DNA from: a virus
IMG/VR virus record: IMGVR_UViG_3300033148_002141
Location: 1 to 59,762 of that record
Length of the DNA stretch: 59,762 bases
Reading direction: 5' to 3' (one strand)
This document shows, piece after piece, positions 1 through 6,450 of the stretch; the first letter of the stretch is position 1; every line of letters starts with the position of its first letter. The notes under the pieces are model-generated. The model worked only from the letters and a program-made list of their open reading frames with translations, did not search any database and was not told the origin of the DNA. Made by a program: the position numbers and the translations under genes.

Positions 1-1035
1 CGCGATGCGGAAACGAAGGATGCTCGCGTTAACATCTTGACAAATGGCCGAGTCATTTGGCTTGGCGGAACGTGGATTAACGGCGAATGGCTCGACGGCG
101 AGTGGCACGGCGGCGAATGGTATGGCGGCTCGTGGTACAGCGGCCTTTGGCTTCACGGCAATTGGTACAGCGGTACTTGGCGCGACGGCGAATGGCGTAA
201 TGGTATTTGGCACAGCGGCACTTGGTACGACGGCACTTGGCATGGCCACCATTGGCTTAGCGGCGAGTGGCACAACGGCTATTGGCGTCATGGCATCTGG
301 GCTGGCGGCTATTGGCATGACGGCACTTGGCGCAACGGCACTTGGCGCGGCGGCTGCTGGCATAACGGCACTTGGCACCGTGGGGAATGGCACGGCGACA
401 TTTGGCGCAACGGCACTTGGCACGATGGGGAATGGCACGGCGGCACTTGGCTTAACGGCAATTGGCGAGGCGGGGAATGGCGCGCCGGCATCTGGAATGG
501 CGGCATCTGGAATGGCGGCATCTGGAATAGCGGCATCTGGAATGGCGGCATCTGGCGCGACGGCAAATGGCGAAGTGGCCTCTGGCGTGGCGGATTCTGG
601 AATGGCGGCACTTGGAATGGCGGTGAGTGGCACGGCGGCCAATGGCGCGACGCCAGAATTGACCGTCTGCTATTCATGGCGGCCCGAATCGGGATCGTGT
701 TCGACGCCGAAGGTTACGCGACAGCGTATCGTTCCACAGGCCCCGATGGCGAAGGCCGGTGGACCAGCGACTTTCACCAGACCGAGGGCGAGTATTACGA
801 AACCGATGTTCCTCCCGCCGGAAGTGGAACGTGTGTACGAGGTATCCACGTATGCTCGCAGGCTACGGCACTAACATATTTCAATGTTCAGCCGACTGCC
901 GAATTGTGGCAGGTGCGATTCCACCGCGACGACCTGCTTGATTGCGATGGACAGAAGGCCCGTATCAGGGGTGGCACGTTCACCCGGATTCCCTGGACGT
1001 TCTACAACCCCATAGACGCGCGAGAGACGACATAA
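1..1035 (+). CDS. W-x-x-G-x pentad-repeat protein, copy 1 (5' truncated by window edge)
   Basis: The frame is open from base 1 and its first residues (RDAETKDARV) match positions 19-28 of the paralogue at 1663-2742, so the true start lies outside the window; TTG at 37 is only the first start-like codon. The body is 39 contiguous five-residue units W-x-x-G-x (first Trp codon 73, last 643), probably a beta-solenoid with a Trp ladder. A non-repetitive C-terminal domain follows (from about 655), with the segment RGIHVCSQATALTYF and the ending TFTRIPWTFYNP. No function is known to me. Similar W/G repeats occur in phage hypothetical proteins. Confidence 0.85.
   Translation, partial: RDAETKDARVNILTNGRVIWLGGTWINGEWLDGEWHGGEWYGGSWYSGLWLHGNWYSGTWRDGEWRNGIWHSGTWYDGTWHGHHWLSGEWHNGYWRHGIWAGGYWHDGTWRNGTWRGGCWHNGTWHRGEWHGDIWRNGTWHDGEWHGGTWLNGNWRGGEWRAGIWNGGIWNGGIWNSGIWNGGIWRDGKWRSGLWRGGFWNGGTWNGGEWHGGQWRDARIDRLLFMAARIGIVFDAEGYATAYRSTGPDGEGRWTSDFHQTEGEYYETDVPPAGSGTCVRGIHVCSQATALTYFNVQPTAELWQVRFHRDDLLDCDGQKARIRGGTFTRIPWTFYNPIDARETT
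974..1004 (+). repeat. 31-bp direct repeat, copy 1 (3' end of W-repeat gene)
   Basis: This 31-bp stretch encodes the C-terminal end (TFTRIPWTFY) of the first W-repeat gene. It recurs exactly at 1602-1632 and with two mismatches at 2681-2711. Confidence 0.9.
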
Positions 1036-1085
1036 TAACCCTCGATGCACTATCGGGGGGAGCACTAAACACAAAGGAGAAAGAC

Positions 1086-1574
1086 GTGGGAGCGCAAGCA
1101 TACCTACAGGTAAAGCGGATCGGCGACGGCCAGCACCTGCTCCAAGATGATGCGCCGAAGTTCGTGGTCCGAGAATCAGGCGTAATCGTGGTTCACCTCT
1201 GGCCGGTGCGATTCGGATCGCGTCACGCGAACCTGGTTTCACCCATTCCTGCCATCCAAGACATTTTGGAGGCTGCCGAGGGACCCGAGGACGGAGCCGA
1301 ATGTCTTCCCCTCTATAGCCAAGGCCGCTTGATTGTCGGAATCGGAGTGATCGACCGGGATCGAGTGACCGACACCCAGTTGCTCGACGAATATCGCGCG
1401 CCGCCGGGTCACATCCCGCTGGGCCAATTGAAGGCCGCGTGGCAGAAGATTACGCCGGGCCTGTGGGTGATTACGAATTACTTCGCAAACTGCTGTCCCG
1501 ACGACTATTTCGACTTTCGGCCGCCCGAAGGATGCGAGATCACGAAGGCCGTCAAGTGGCAGATTTGGACCTGA
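1086..1574 (+). CDS. Hypothetical protein between the W-repeat genes
   Basis: 162 aa from GTG at 1086, chosen because AAAGGAGA lies just upstream at 1073-1080. The frame is open upstream, but that part overlaps the W-repeat gene. The protein is a mixed alpha/beta globular type with Cys-Cys near the C-terminus (FANCCPDDYFDF) and no signal peptide or membrane segment. I do not recognise the family. It lies between two W-repeat paralogues and probably belongs to the same transcript. Confidence 0.7.
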   Translation: MGAQAYLQVKRIGDGQHLLQDDAPKFVVRESGVIVVHLWPVRFGSRHANLVSPIPAIQDILEAAEGPEDGAECLPLYSQGRLIVGIGVIDRDRVTDTQLLDEYRAPPGHIPLGQLKAAWQKITPGLWVITNYFANCCPDDYFDFRPPEGCEITKAVKWQIWT

Positions 1575-1601
1575 CCCAGCCCACGAGACCTCAGGACACA
1601 C

Positions 1602-1632
1602 GCACGTTCACCCGGATTCCCTGGACGTTCTA
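1602..1632 (+). repeat. 31-bp direct repeat, copy 2 (orphan gene-end fragment)
   Basis: Exact copy of 974-1004 lying after the stop of the 1086-1574 gene. It carries an orphan W-repeat gene C-terminus followed by the sequence AAAGAAGGAGAAACGACACG and the ATG of the next paralogue. It looks like a recombination scar. The related copy at 2681-2711 is in its native position at the end of the second W-repeat gene. Confidence 0.85.
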
Positions 1633-1662
1633 TACCTCTCTCAAAGAAGGAGAAACGACACG

Positions 1663-2742
1663 ATGACTGAACATGCAACCGATATGACTGCGTGGCCGCA
1701 ATGGCTGCGCGATGCGGAAACCCGTAACGCCCGCGTTACTATCTCGGGAAAAGACCGGGTGATATGGCTTGGCGGGACGTGGATTAACGGCGAATGGCAC
1801 GGCGGCGAATGGCGTGGCGGCCATTGGCGTGACGGTATTTGGCGCGGCGGCCACTGGAATGGGGGCCTTTGGTATCACGGGACCTGGCGCGGTGGCACTT
1901 GGCGTACTGGCACATGGTACAATGGCACATGGAATAACGGCTTTTGGTATGACGGTCATTGGTACGACGGACAATGGCACGGCGGCCATTGGTGTGGCGG
2001 TATTTGGCACGGCGGCGAATGGCATCGAGGCGATTGGGTCAACGGCACTTGGCATACTGGCCATTGGCACGATGGTGTGTGGTACGATGGCAATTGGTGC
2101 CGGGGTAGTTGGTGCAATGGCAGTTGGCACAATGGTAAATGGCATAACGGCGTCTGGTTCAACGGCATTTGGGACGATGGCCAGTGGCATAACGGCGTCT
2201 GGTTCAACGGCAGTTGGCGTGATGGTTGGTGGTATAACGGCACTTGGCACTACGGCAATTGGAATGCTGGCACATGGCGTTCTGGGTGCTGGTGTGGCGG
2301 CGCGTGGTATGGCGGCGAATGGTGTGGCGGCGAATGGCGCCGTGGTGAATGGCTTGATGCGAGGATTGACCGCCTGTTATTCATGGCGTCGCGTATCGGA
2401 ATCGTATTCGACGCCGACGGTTACGCAACGGCCTATCGCTCCACAGGCCCCGACGGCGAAGGCCGGTGGACCGGCGACTTTCACCAGGCCGAAGGTGAAT
2501 GCTACGACGATGACCTGTCTCCATCTGGTAGTGGAGTGACTACGCGAGGCATCTGCGTCTGTTCCCAGGCCACGGCATTAACGCATTGCGATATCGACGC
2601 GACTGCCCAACTATGGCAGGTACGATTCCACCGCGATGATCTGCTCGACTGTGACGGACAGCAGGCCCGTATCCGGGGTGGCACATTCACCCGGATTCCC
2701 TGGCCGTTCTATCGACCTCTCGAAGAAGGAGAAACAACCTGA
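1663..2742 (+). CDS. W-x-x-G-x pentad-repeat protein, copy 2
   Basis: 359 aa from ATG 1663, with AAGGAGAAA a few bases upstream. The N-terminal cap is about 38 residues and shares WPQWLRDAE-type sequence with copy 1. Then come 39 W-x-x-G-x units (Trp codons from 1780 to 2350 at 15-nt spacing) and a C-terminal domain closely matching copy 1 (LDARIDRLLFMASRIGIVFD, ICVCSQATALTH, TFTRIPWPFY). The unit number equals copy 1 although most variable positions differ. A fibrous or solenoid scaffold carrying a small globular domain is likely; the role is unknown. The stop overlaps the next ATG by one base. Confidence 0.9.
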   Translation: MTEHATDMTAWPQWLRDAETRNARVTISGKDRVIWLGGTWINGEWHGGEWRGGHWRDGIWRGGHWNGGLWYHGTWRGGTWRTGTWYNGTWNNGFWYDGHWYDGQWHGGHWCGGIWHGGEWHRGDWVNGTWHTGHWHDGVWYDGNWCRGSWCNGSWHNGKWHNGVWFNGIWDDGQWHNGVWFNGSWRDGWWYNGTWHYGNWNAGTWRSGCWCGGAWYGGEWCGGEWRRGEWLDARIDRLLFMASRIGIVFDADGYATAYRSTGPDGEGRWTGDFHQAEGECYDDDLSPSGSGVTTRGICVCSQATALTHCDIDATAQLWQVRFHRDDLLDCDGQQARIRGGTFTRIPWPFYRPLEEGETT

Positions 2743-3068
2743 TGACTCTCAACGAACTGACTGCCCCCAAAGGCACTACTGGCTTGGGTGTGGATTCGCC
2801 GAAGGACGGCGACTTCTACGCCGTGGCCGCGGATTGGAAGGAACCGGATTCCCCGGTCTTCATCTACTGTAGAAGCGAAGGGCAGTGGACACCCGCTCCG
2901 TCCGACGTCCTCGTCAAGGATGTGGATGGCGACCCGGAATATGCGTTGGCTGATTATCTCTGGGCGATGTGGGAATATCGCCCCATCGTAAGCGGTGAAA
3001 TCGCGGAAGCACTTGACCGCGCTGTGCCGATCTGCGAGGAGGGCAGCGAGTCAAATACCCCCGGCTAA
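2742..3068 (+). CDS. Hypothetical protein, C-terminus probably replaced by the tnpB element
   Basis: 108 aa, ATG overlapping the previous TGA, so translationally coupled. The body is acidic (PKDGDFYAVAADWKEPDSPV). The last five residues, SNTPG, are encoded by sequence that looks like the right end of the tnpB element (from about 3051), so the original C-terminus has probably been cut off by that insertion. Family not recognised. Confidence 0.7.
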   Translation: MTLNELTAPKGTTGLGVDSPKDGDFYAVAADWKEPDSPVFIYCRSEGQWTPAPSDVLVKDVDGDPEYALADYLWAMWEYRPIVSGEIAEALDRAVPICEEGSESNTPG

Positions 3069-3250
3069 ACCCGAGGGCTTGTAAGTAGCCTCAAGCGCAG
3101 TCCAGGAGTAACCCTGTTTTGCCTTCAACGGCTCCTACCATAGGCCCTTTGACGAGGCCCTTTGAACGGATGTTTACCGCAGCCACGAAATCAGCATTGG
3201 CCGAGTAGCCGCAATGCTTACACGCAAACTCAGATTGACTCTTGCGATTG
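3052..3250 (-). ncRNA. Candidate omega-RNA of TnpB (3' portion)
   Basis: TnpB guide RNAs are read from the 3' end of tnpB through the right end, and the guide comes from flanking DNA. On the minus strand a hairpin, CCCUCGG-GUUUAGC-CCGGGGG (3058-3077 region), includes a U-G pair, so it pairs better as this RNA than as its complement. It is followed by GUAUUUGAC at the element border. Sequence just below 3049 would then be the guide. The 5' limit is a guess. Confidence 0.45.
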
Positions 3251-4197
3251 CCCTTCTCGCAATGCCCGCATTTTGGGCAGGTGCGACTGGTATTGCGCGG
3301 GTCAACCAGCATGACGAGCACACCGGCGAGCTTGGCCTTGTACTCAATAAAAGACCTCAGTTGGAAGAAAGCCCAACTACTGAACTTGGCCCGCTGGCTG
3401 CGTCGAACCGTTGTGCCCTTCCGGATTCCCTTGAGATTTTCAAGGACGATTGCGGAACGGGATGCCTTTGCTTTGCCAACGAGCCTTTTGCTGATTACGT
3501 GGTTCGTGTTCCTCTTGAAATTGGATTCCTTGCGTCTGATTTTGACGAGCCGACGTTTCGCCGACTTGGTGCCCACCGATTGCAGTACCGCCCGCCGGGT
3601 GGCGTACTTTACACGGTTGGCCTCGACCGCATCCCCGGAAAATGTCTCCCCGGTCGAGTCGGTGGCGATATTGACGATGCCCAGATCAACACCCAGTACG
3701 TCGGTAGGCTCCAAGGGTGCCCCGTCGGGCATTTCGATCGTACACAGCAGATAGAACTTGCGGTTGCGGTAGATCAGGTCTGCCTGACCCTTGATTCGAC
3801 CCTGGCGGTGCTTCTGGTACGCCCCGCACACGAACGGTATTCGGAGCCGGCCGGTCAATGCCCACAAGCTGACTTCCGTCAGACCCTTGAAGCTCAAAAC
3901 CCGCTGATCGTAGCAGATTGCCCCGCGCGGCTTGAACTTGGGACACTTACTTTTGTTCCGTTGGAAACACTCGACCGCCTTGGCAATGGCCCGAATGGCC
4001 ATCTGAGACGACAGGCCGAACTTTTCGCGGATGTCGTAGTAGGCCCGGCGGTGCAGGGAAACTTGCCCGAAGACCTTATCTCGGAACCCTACTTCCGCGG
4101 CATAGGTGGCGGCCTGGTTGAACCGCTCCATCGTGTCGAGCAGGTCTTTCTTCTGCTGGCGAGTTGGCAGAAGTTGCAGTTGGAGTGTGAGCTTCAT
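3091..4197 (-). CDS. tnpB: TnpB RNA-guided nuclease (IS605 OrfB family)
   Basis: 368 aa from ATG at 4197 (MKLTLQLQLLPTRQQ); the longer frame to 4302 is an upstream extension. N-terminal OrfB helix-turn-helix region, then a RuvC-like nuclease with the three acidic motifs visible: VLGVDLGIVN, IVLENLKGI and ANADFVAAVNI. A zinc ribbon CPKCGH...CKHCGY lies between motifs two and three. All catalytic acids appear intact. Family members are RNA-guided DNA nucleases that favour retention of their element. In a phage it might cut competing element-free genomes; that is inference. Confidence 0.93.
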   Translation of the reverse strand: MKLTLQLQLLPTRQQKKDLLDTMERFNQAATYAAEVGFRDKVFGQVSLHRRAYYDIREKFGLSSQMAIRAIAKAVECFQRNKSKCPKFKPRGAICYDQRVLSFKGLTEVSLWALTGRLRIPFVCGAYQKHRQGRIKGQADLIYRNRKFYLLCTIEMPDGAPLEPTDVLGVDLGIVNIATDSTGETFSGDAVEANRVKYATRRAVLQSVGTKSAKRRLVKIRRKESNFKRNTNHVISKRLVGKAKASRSAIVLENLKGIRKGTTVRRSQRAKFSSWAFFQLRSFIEYKAKLAGVLVMLVDPRNTSRTCPKCGHCEKGNRKSQSEFACKHCGYSANADFVAAVNIRSKGLVKGPMVGAVEGKTGLLLDCA

Positions 4198-4286
4198 ATT
4201 GGAAGTATACCCAAAACCAATCCTGTAGTCAAAGAAAGGACGCATTCTTCCGCCCACTAAAGTGGACGGTATCTTGCGTAACACAC

Positions 4287-4502
4287 ATGACACGAAAACC
4301 ACAAACCTTCGGCCAACGTGTTCGCGCTCTGCGCGGGGCTCGAACGCAAGATGAGTGCTGCCGGGCCGCCGGAATCACTCGGCAAAGCACTTGGTCCGAG
4401 ATCGAAACCGACAACGCGAATCCGACCCTTTCGACGCTACGCAAAATCGCCAAGGGCCTGGGATTCACGCTATCCGAACTGTTTGACGAGGCTGAATCCT
4501 GA
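4287..4502 (+). CDS. XRE/Cro-CI type helix-turn-helix regulator
   Basis: 71 aa from ATG 4287. A single HTH-XRE domain fills the protein: FGQRVRALRGARTQDECC, then AAGITRQSTWSEIETDNANP as turn and recognition helix, then LSTLRKIAKGLGFTLSELF. This is the size of small phage repressors or plasmid-type regulators. It is convergent with the small HTH gene at 4521-4775 and lies upstream of the palindromic element at 5267-5290. Which operator it binds cannot be read here. Confidence 0.85.
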   Translation: MTRKPQTFGQRVRALRGARTQDECCRAAGITRQSTWSEIETDNANPTLSTLRKIAKGLGFTLSELFDEAES

Positions 4503-4520
4503 TCGGCAGAGAATCAGTCT

Positions 4521-4775
4521 TCAGAGCGTGCATGTCAGTTCCCCTGAGTTTTGGCCGACCGGCCCCATTCCCTGCGCCTGTCGCCGCTTATTTACCCAAT
4601 GCAAAATTGATTCGGCCGACCTGGGATCGTAATAGCCCTGCCTCGCATACTCGATCACCGTAGTCCGGGCCAACCCAGTCCACCGCGAAATGAGGGAATA
4701 AGTAAGATGGCAAAGTTTTTTCTCTGCCCCTTTGGGCTTTCGTGGCATTTTTTTTGGCATTTTCGCCCAATTCAT
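4521..4775 (-). CDS. Small HTH DNA-binding protein
   Basis: 84 aa from ATG 4775; a GTG at 4793 and ATGs at 4760 and 4748 are alternatives because no clear Shine-Dalgarno decides. A basic N-terminus (KMPRKPKGAEKK) precedes a helix-turn-helix-like segment, LISRWTGLARTTVIEYARQG, then YYDPRSAESILHWVNKRR. It is divergent from the promoter at 4787-4814, which lies immediately upstream of its start, so it may autoregulate or control that promoter. Confidence 0.65.
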   Translation of the reverse strand: MNWAKMPKKMPRKPKGAEKKLCHLTYSLISRWTGLARTTVIEYARQGYYDPRSAESILHWVNKRRQAQGMGPVGQNSGELTCTL

Positions 4776-4786
4776 CAAATCTGCTG

Positions 4787-4814
4787 TTGACACAACGCGT
4801 GAGTGTCGTATATT
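4787..4814 (+). promoter_or_regulatory. Sigma70-like promoter ahead of the interleaved hairpins
   Basis: TTGACA at 4787-4792 and TATATT at 4809-4814, spacer 16 (or TATTCT at 4811-4816 with spacer 18). It points into the hairpin leader and the small gene at 4926. Confidence 0.65.
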
Positions 4815-4832
4815 CTACAGGAACCACAACCG

Positions 4833-4912
4833 AAGGCAACCACCGTCTGAGCACCACCTGGCCTTGCCCGGATTCTTATGGTTGCCTTTCCCGCCGGGCA
4901 AGGCCGCTTTTT
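4833..4912 (+). terminator. Interleaved hairpins ending in a terminator (attenuator-like leader)
   Basis: Two perfect inverted repeats are interlocked in the order a-b-a'-b'. a is AAGGCAACCA (4833-4842) with a' TGGTTGCCTT (4879-4888). b is GGCCTTGCCCGG (4860-4871) with b' CCGGGCAAGGCC (4894-4905), followed by GC and five T (4908-4912). b:b' forms a strong intrinsic-terminator-like stem. a:a' either competes with it or makes an H-type pseudoknot. This is typical of conditional termination; the ligand or factor is unknown. Confidence 0.7.
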
Positions 4913-4925
4913 GAAAGGCCACCCC

Positions 4926-5153
4926 ATGAAACCCGTTTGGAAGAACGATCATCTCACTGTCGTGTTGCACAAGCCCGAATTGTCGATCTTGGCGAAAGCC
5001 CGCAAAATTGGGCAAGCATTGCACGCAATGGCTCAGGAAACAGGGCAGCCCTTGATGGACGCCATCGACGCCATTGCTCCCCATCCCGACATTATTGCCC
5101 GCCGTCCCGGCATTTGGGAGCAATTCTCGGACACACAGGCGGAAGAGGAATAG
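4926..5153 (+). CDS. Small hypothetical protein behind the attenuator-like leader
   Basis: 75 aa from ATG 4926, 14 bases past the terminator T-run. The sequence is largely helical (LSILAKARKIGQALHAMAQE) with an acidic C-terminus (SDTQAEEE) and no membrane segment. The leader suggests that its expression is conditional. It could be a small regulator or inhibitor; I do not recognise it. Confidence 0.65.
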   Translation: MKPVWKNDHLTVVLHKPELSILAKARKIGQALHAMAQETGQPLMDAIDAIAPHPDIIARRPGIWEQFSDTQAEEE

Positions 5154-5177
5154 GGCCGCCTTGCCCCGACCCTGCTT

Positions 5178-5200
5178 CCTGGGGGTCCACCCCCCAGGGG
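5178..5200 (+). terminator. GC-rich hairpin after the 4926 gene
   Basis: CCTGGGGG pairs with CCCCCAGG around a short loop. No T-run follows, so a Rho-independent terminator is not secure. It may insulate the small gene from the operon starting at 5314. Confidence 0.4.
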
Positions 5201-5239
5201 TAGGGCGGGGCCGATTGTTGTAACCTATTATGCCACCAT

Positions 5240-5290
5240 GACTTAAGTGCCCTCAAAGACGGTTTCAAAATGGCAACGCGGTGCCATTTT
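5240..5290 (+). promoter_or_regulatory. Bipartite palindromic control element, left copy
   Basis: GACTTAAGTGC (5240-5250), a 16-bp gap, then a near-perfect 24-bp palindrome (5267-5290) with core ATGGCAACGCGGTGCCAT. It lies 23 bp before the GTG of the Rad52-like gene. The same two parts with the same gap occur inverted at 59674-59724. It is probably an operator or promoter-operator for the rightward early operon. Confidence 0.75.
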
Positions 5291-5313
5291 GATTTCCATT
5301 CAAGGAGTGAATT

Positions 5314-6084
5314 GTGAGTGATTCGATCGACTTGGCGAAGCTCGCCGAACCATTCCCGCCAGAGGATATCGAATGGCGGGTCTCCCGTGCCGGCATGGGA
5401 AAAAACGGAATCTTTTGCTTGGTCCTCGCCTACATCACCGCCCGGGCAATTCAGAAGCGCCTCGATGAGGTGTGCGGTCCGGAAAACTGGAAGCTCGAAG
5501 AACCCCGAGTGGTAGAAGCCAACGGGAAATCGGCCTTCGCCTGTGGGCTCTCAATTCGTCTCCAAGGCGAATGGGTGACGAAATGGGATGTGAGCGAACC
5601 GACGAATGTCGAACCGGCCAAAGGTGGCTGGTCGGGTGCAATGAAGCGAGCCGGTGCCCAGTGGGGAATTGGTCGCTATCTCTACTATCTTGACGAAACC
5701 TTCGCCGAAGTCGTCGATCAGCCACTTGAAGGGGCTCGCGGATGGAATTACGCCCGCCTACCAGAAAAGCACGGCGGGGCTGTTTATTACTGGAAGACGC
5801 CAAGTCTGCCAGCCTGGGCCTTGCCGAAAGAACCGGAACACGAAATCAGCCTGGCCGAGCTTGGCGAATTAAAACGGGCGTGGATGGCAAAATTCGCGCC
5901 GAACACCACGAATCCCAAGGAATTGCGTGATGGATTTAGCAGCTTCGTCGTTTCGGTGGCTGGTGACTTCCCGGCATCCGATTACACCTGCTGGACCAGG
6001 GAGGCATTCGAGAAGTGTATGACGCGAATTGCCGAGACAACTGACCCGAATGGACCGGCAGCCGATGTGCCATTCGAGGAGTAG
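5314..6084 (+). CDS. Rad52/22-like single-strand annealing protein (phage recombinase)
   Basis: 256 aa from GTG 5314 (AAGGAG at 5302-5307). The Rad52/22-type core is clear: IEWRVSRAGMGKNG near residue 20, RLDEVCGPENW at 49-59, WVTKWDVSE near 87 and GGWSGAMKRAGAQWGIGRY at 104-122. The family forms rings that anneal complementary single strands, usually working with a 5'-3' exonuclease; one is encoded two genes downstream (6451). The C-terminal third is less conserved. First gene after the bipartite element, so it probably heads the early recombination and replication operon. Confidence 0.85.
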   Translation: MSDSIDLAKLAEPFPPEDIEWRVSRAGMGKNGIFCLVLAYITARAIQKRLDEVCGPENWKLEEPRVVEANGKSAFACGLSIRLQGEWVTKWDVSEPTNVEPAKGGWSGAMKRAGAQWGIGRYLYYLDETFAEVVDQPLEGARGWNYARLPEKHGGAVYYWKTPSLPAWALPKEPEHEISLAELGELKRAWMAKFAPNTTNPKELRDGFSSFVVSVAGDFPASDYTCWTREAFEKCMTRIAETTDPNGPAADVPFEE

Positions 6085-6096
6085 GGAGAGGCGACG

Positions 6097-6438
6097 ATGG
6101 CGAAGATCGGAGAGGTTAAATTCACGCTCGCGGACAACATGATCGGGGTGGAGTACGCTGGACGCCGTTGGCAATGGTATTGCTGTGTTAGCTTCCCGTA
6201 TCTCTGTAGGCTGTGGGAAGTCCCGTTGACTCTGGCTGCATGGGACGTGTCTCTCCACGATTGTCCGGGCGACGAGCGATGGGAAATGCGTATCGAACGG
6301 GCATCGACTATCTACACAACATTTCCGGTTCTTCAGGTACGCCGCAATGGCGAATGGGAGACCTATCTCAATAGGGAATCGGCGGACCACTTGCTTCGCA
6401 TCTTGCCGAAACGGTTTTACGCCCAACTGGAATACTGA
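6097..6438 (+). CDS. Hypothetical protein, paralogue of 22782-23126
   Basis: 113 aa from ATG 6097, GGAGAGG just upstream. It shares its whole architecture with the later paralogue: MAKIGEVKF start, LHDCPGDERWEMR in the middle, RNGEWETYL, then LLRILPKRFYAQLEY. Aromatic-rich and beta-like. Role unknown. It lies between the annealing protein and the nuclease. Confidence 0.8.
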   Translation: MAKIGEVKFTLADNMIGVEYAGRRWQWYCCVSFPYLCRLWEVPLTLAAWDVSLHDCPGDERWEMRIERASTIYTTFPVLQVRRNGEWETYLNRESADHLLRILPKRFYAQLEY

Positions 6439-6450
6439 ACGAGCCCCCCC

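Larger units (their letters stand above)
3049..4233 (-). mobile_element. tnpB-only IS200/IS605 or IS607-like insertion element
   Basis: The boundaries are proposed from the heptamer AGTCAAA at 3049-3055 and 4227-4233, which brackets tnpB, and from a hairpin typical of right ends just inside 3055. No tnpA (Y1 or serine transposase) is present, so this is probably a non-autonomous element mobilised in trans or a domesticated one. Exact ends need comparison with an empty site. Confidence 0.6.

Noticed and set aside
44-874. Alternative-frame ORF of 276 aa, plus the 309-677 minus and 1769-2539/1630-2250 frames
   Set aside because: The 15-bp W-x-x-G-x repeat DNA lacks stops in several frames. Only the W frame has a conserved non-repeat domain shared between both copies.
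73-2364. 15-bp periodic DNA as a possible CRISPR or regulatory repeat array
   Set aside because: Units have no spacers and vary at codon positions as coding repeats do.
3214-4260. 348-aa plus-strand ORF with a signal-like start
   Set aside because: It is antisense to tnpB, whose RuvC motifs and zinc ribbon are unambiguous.
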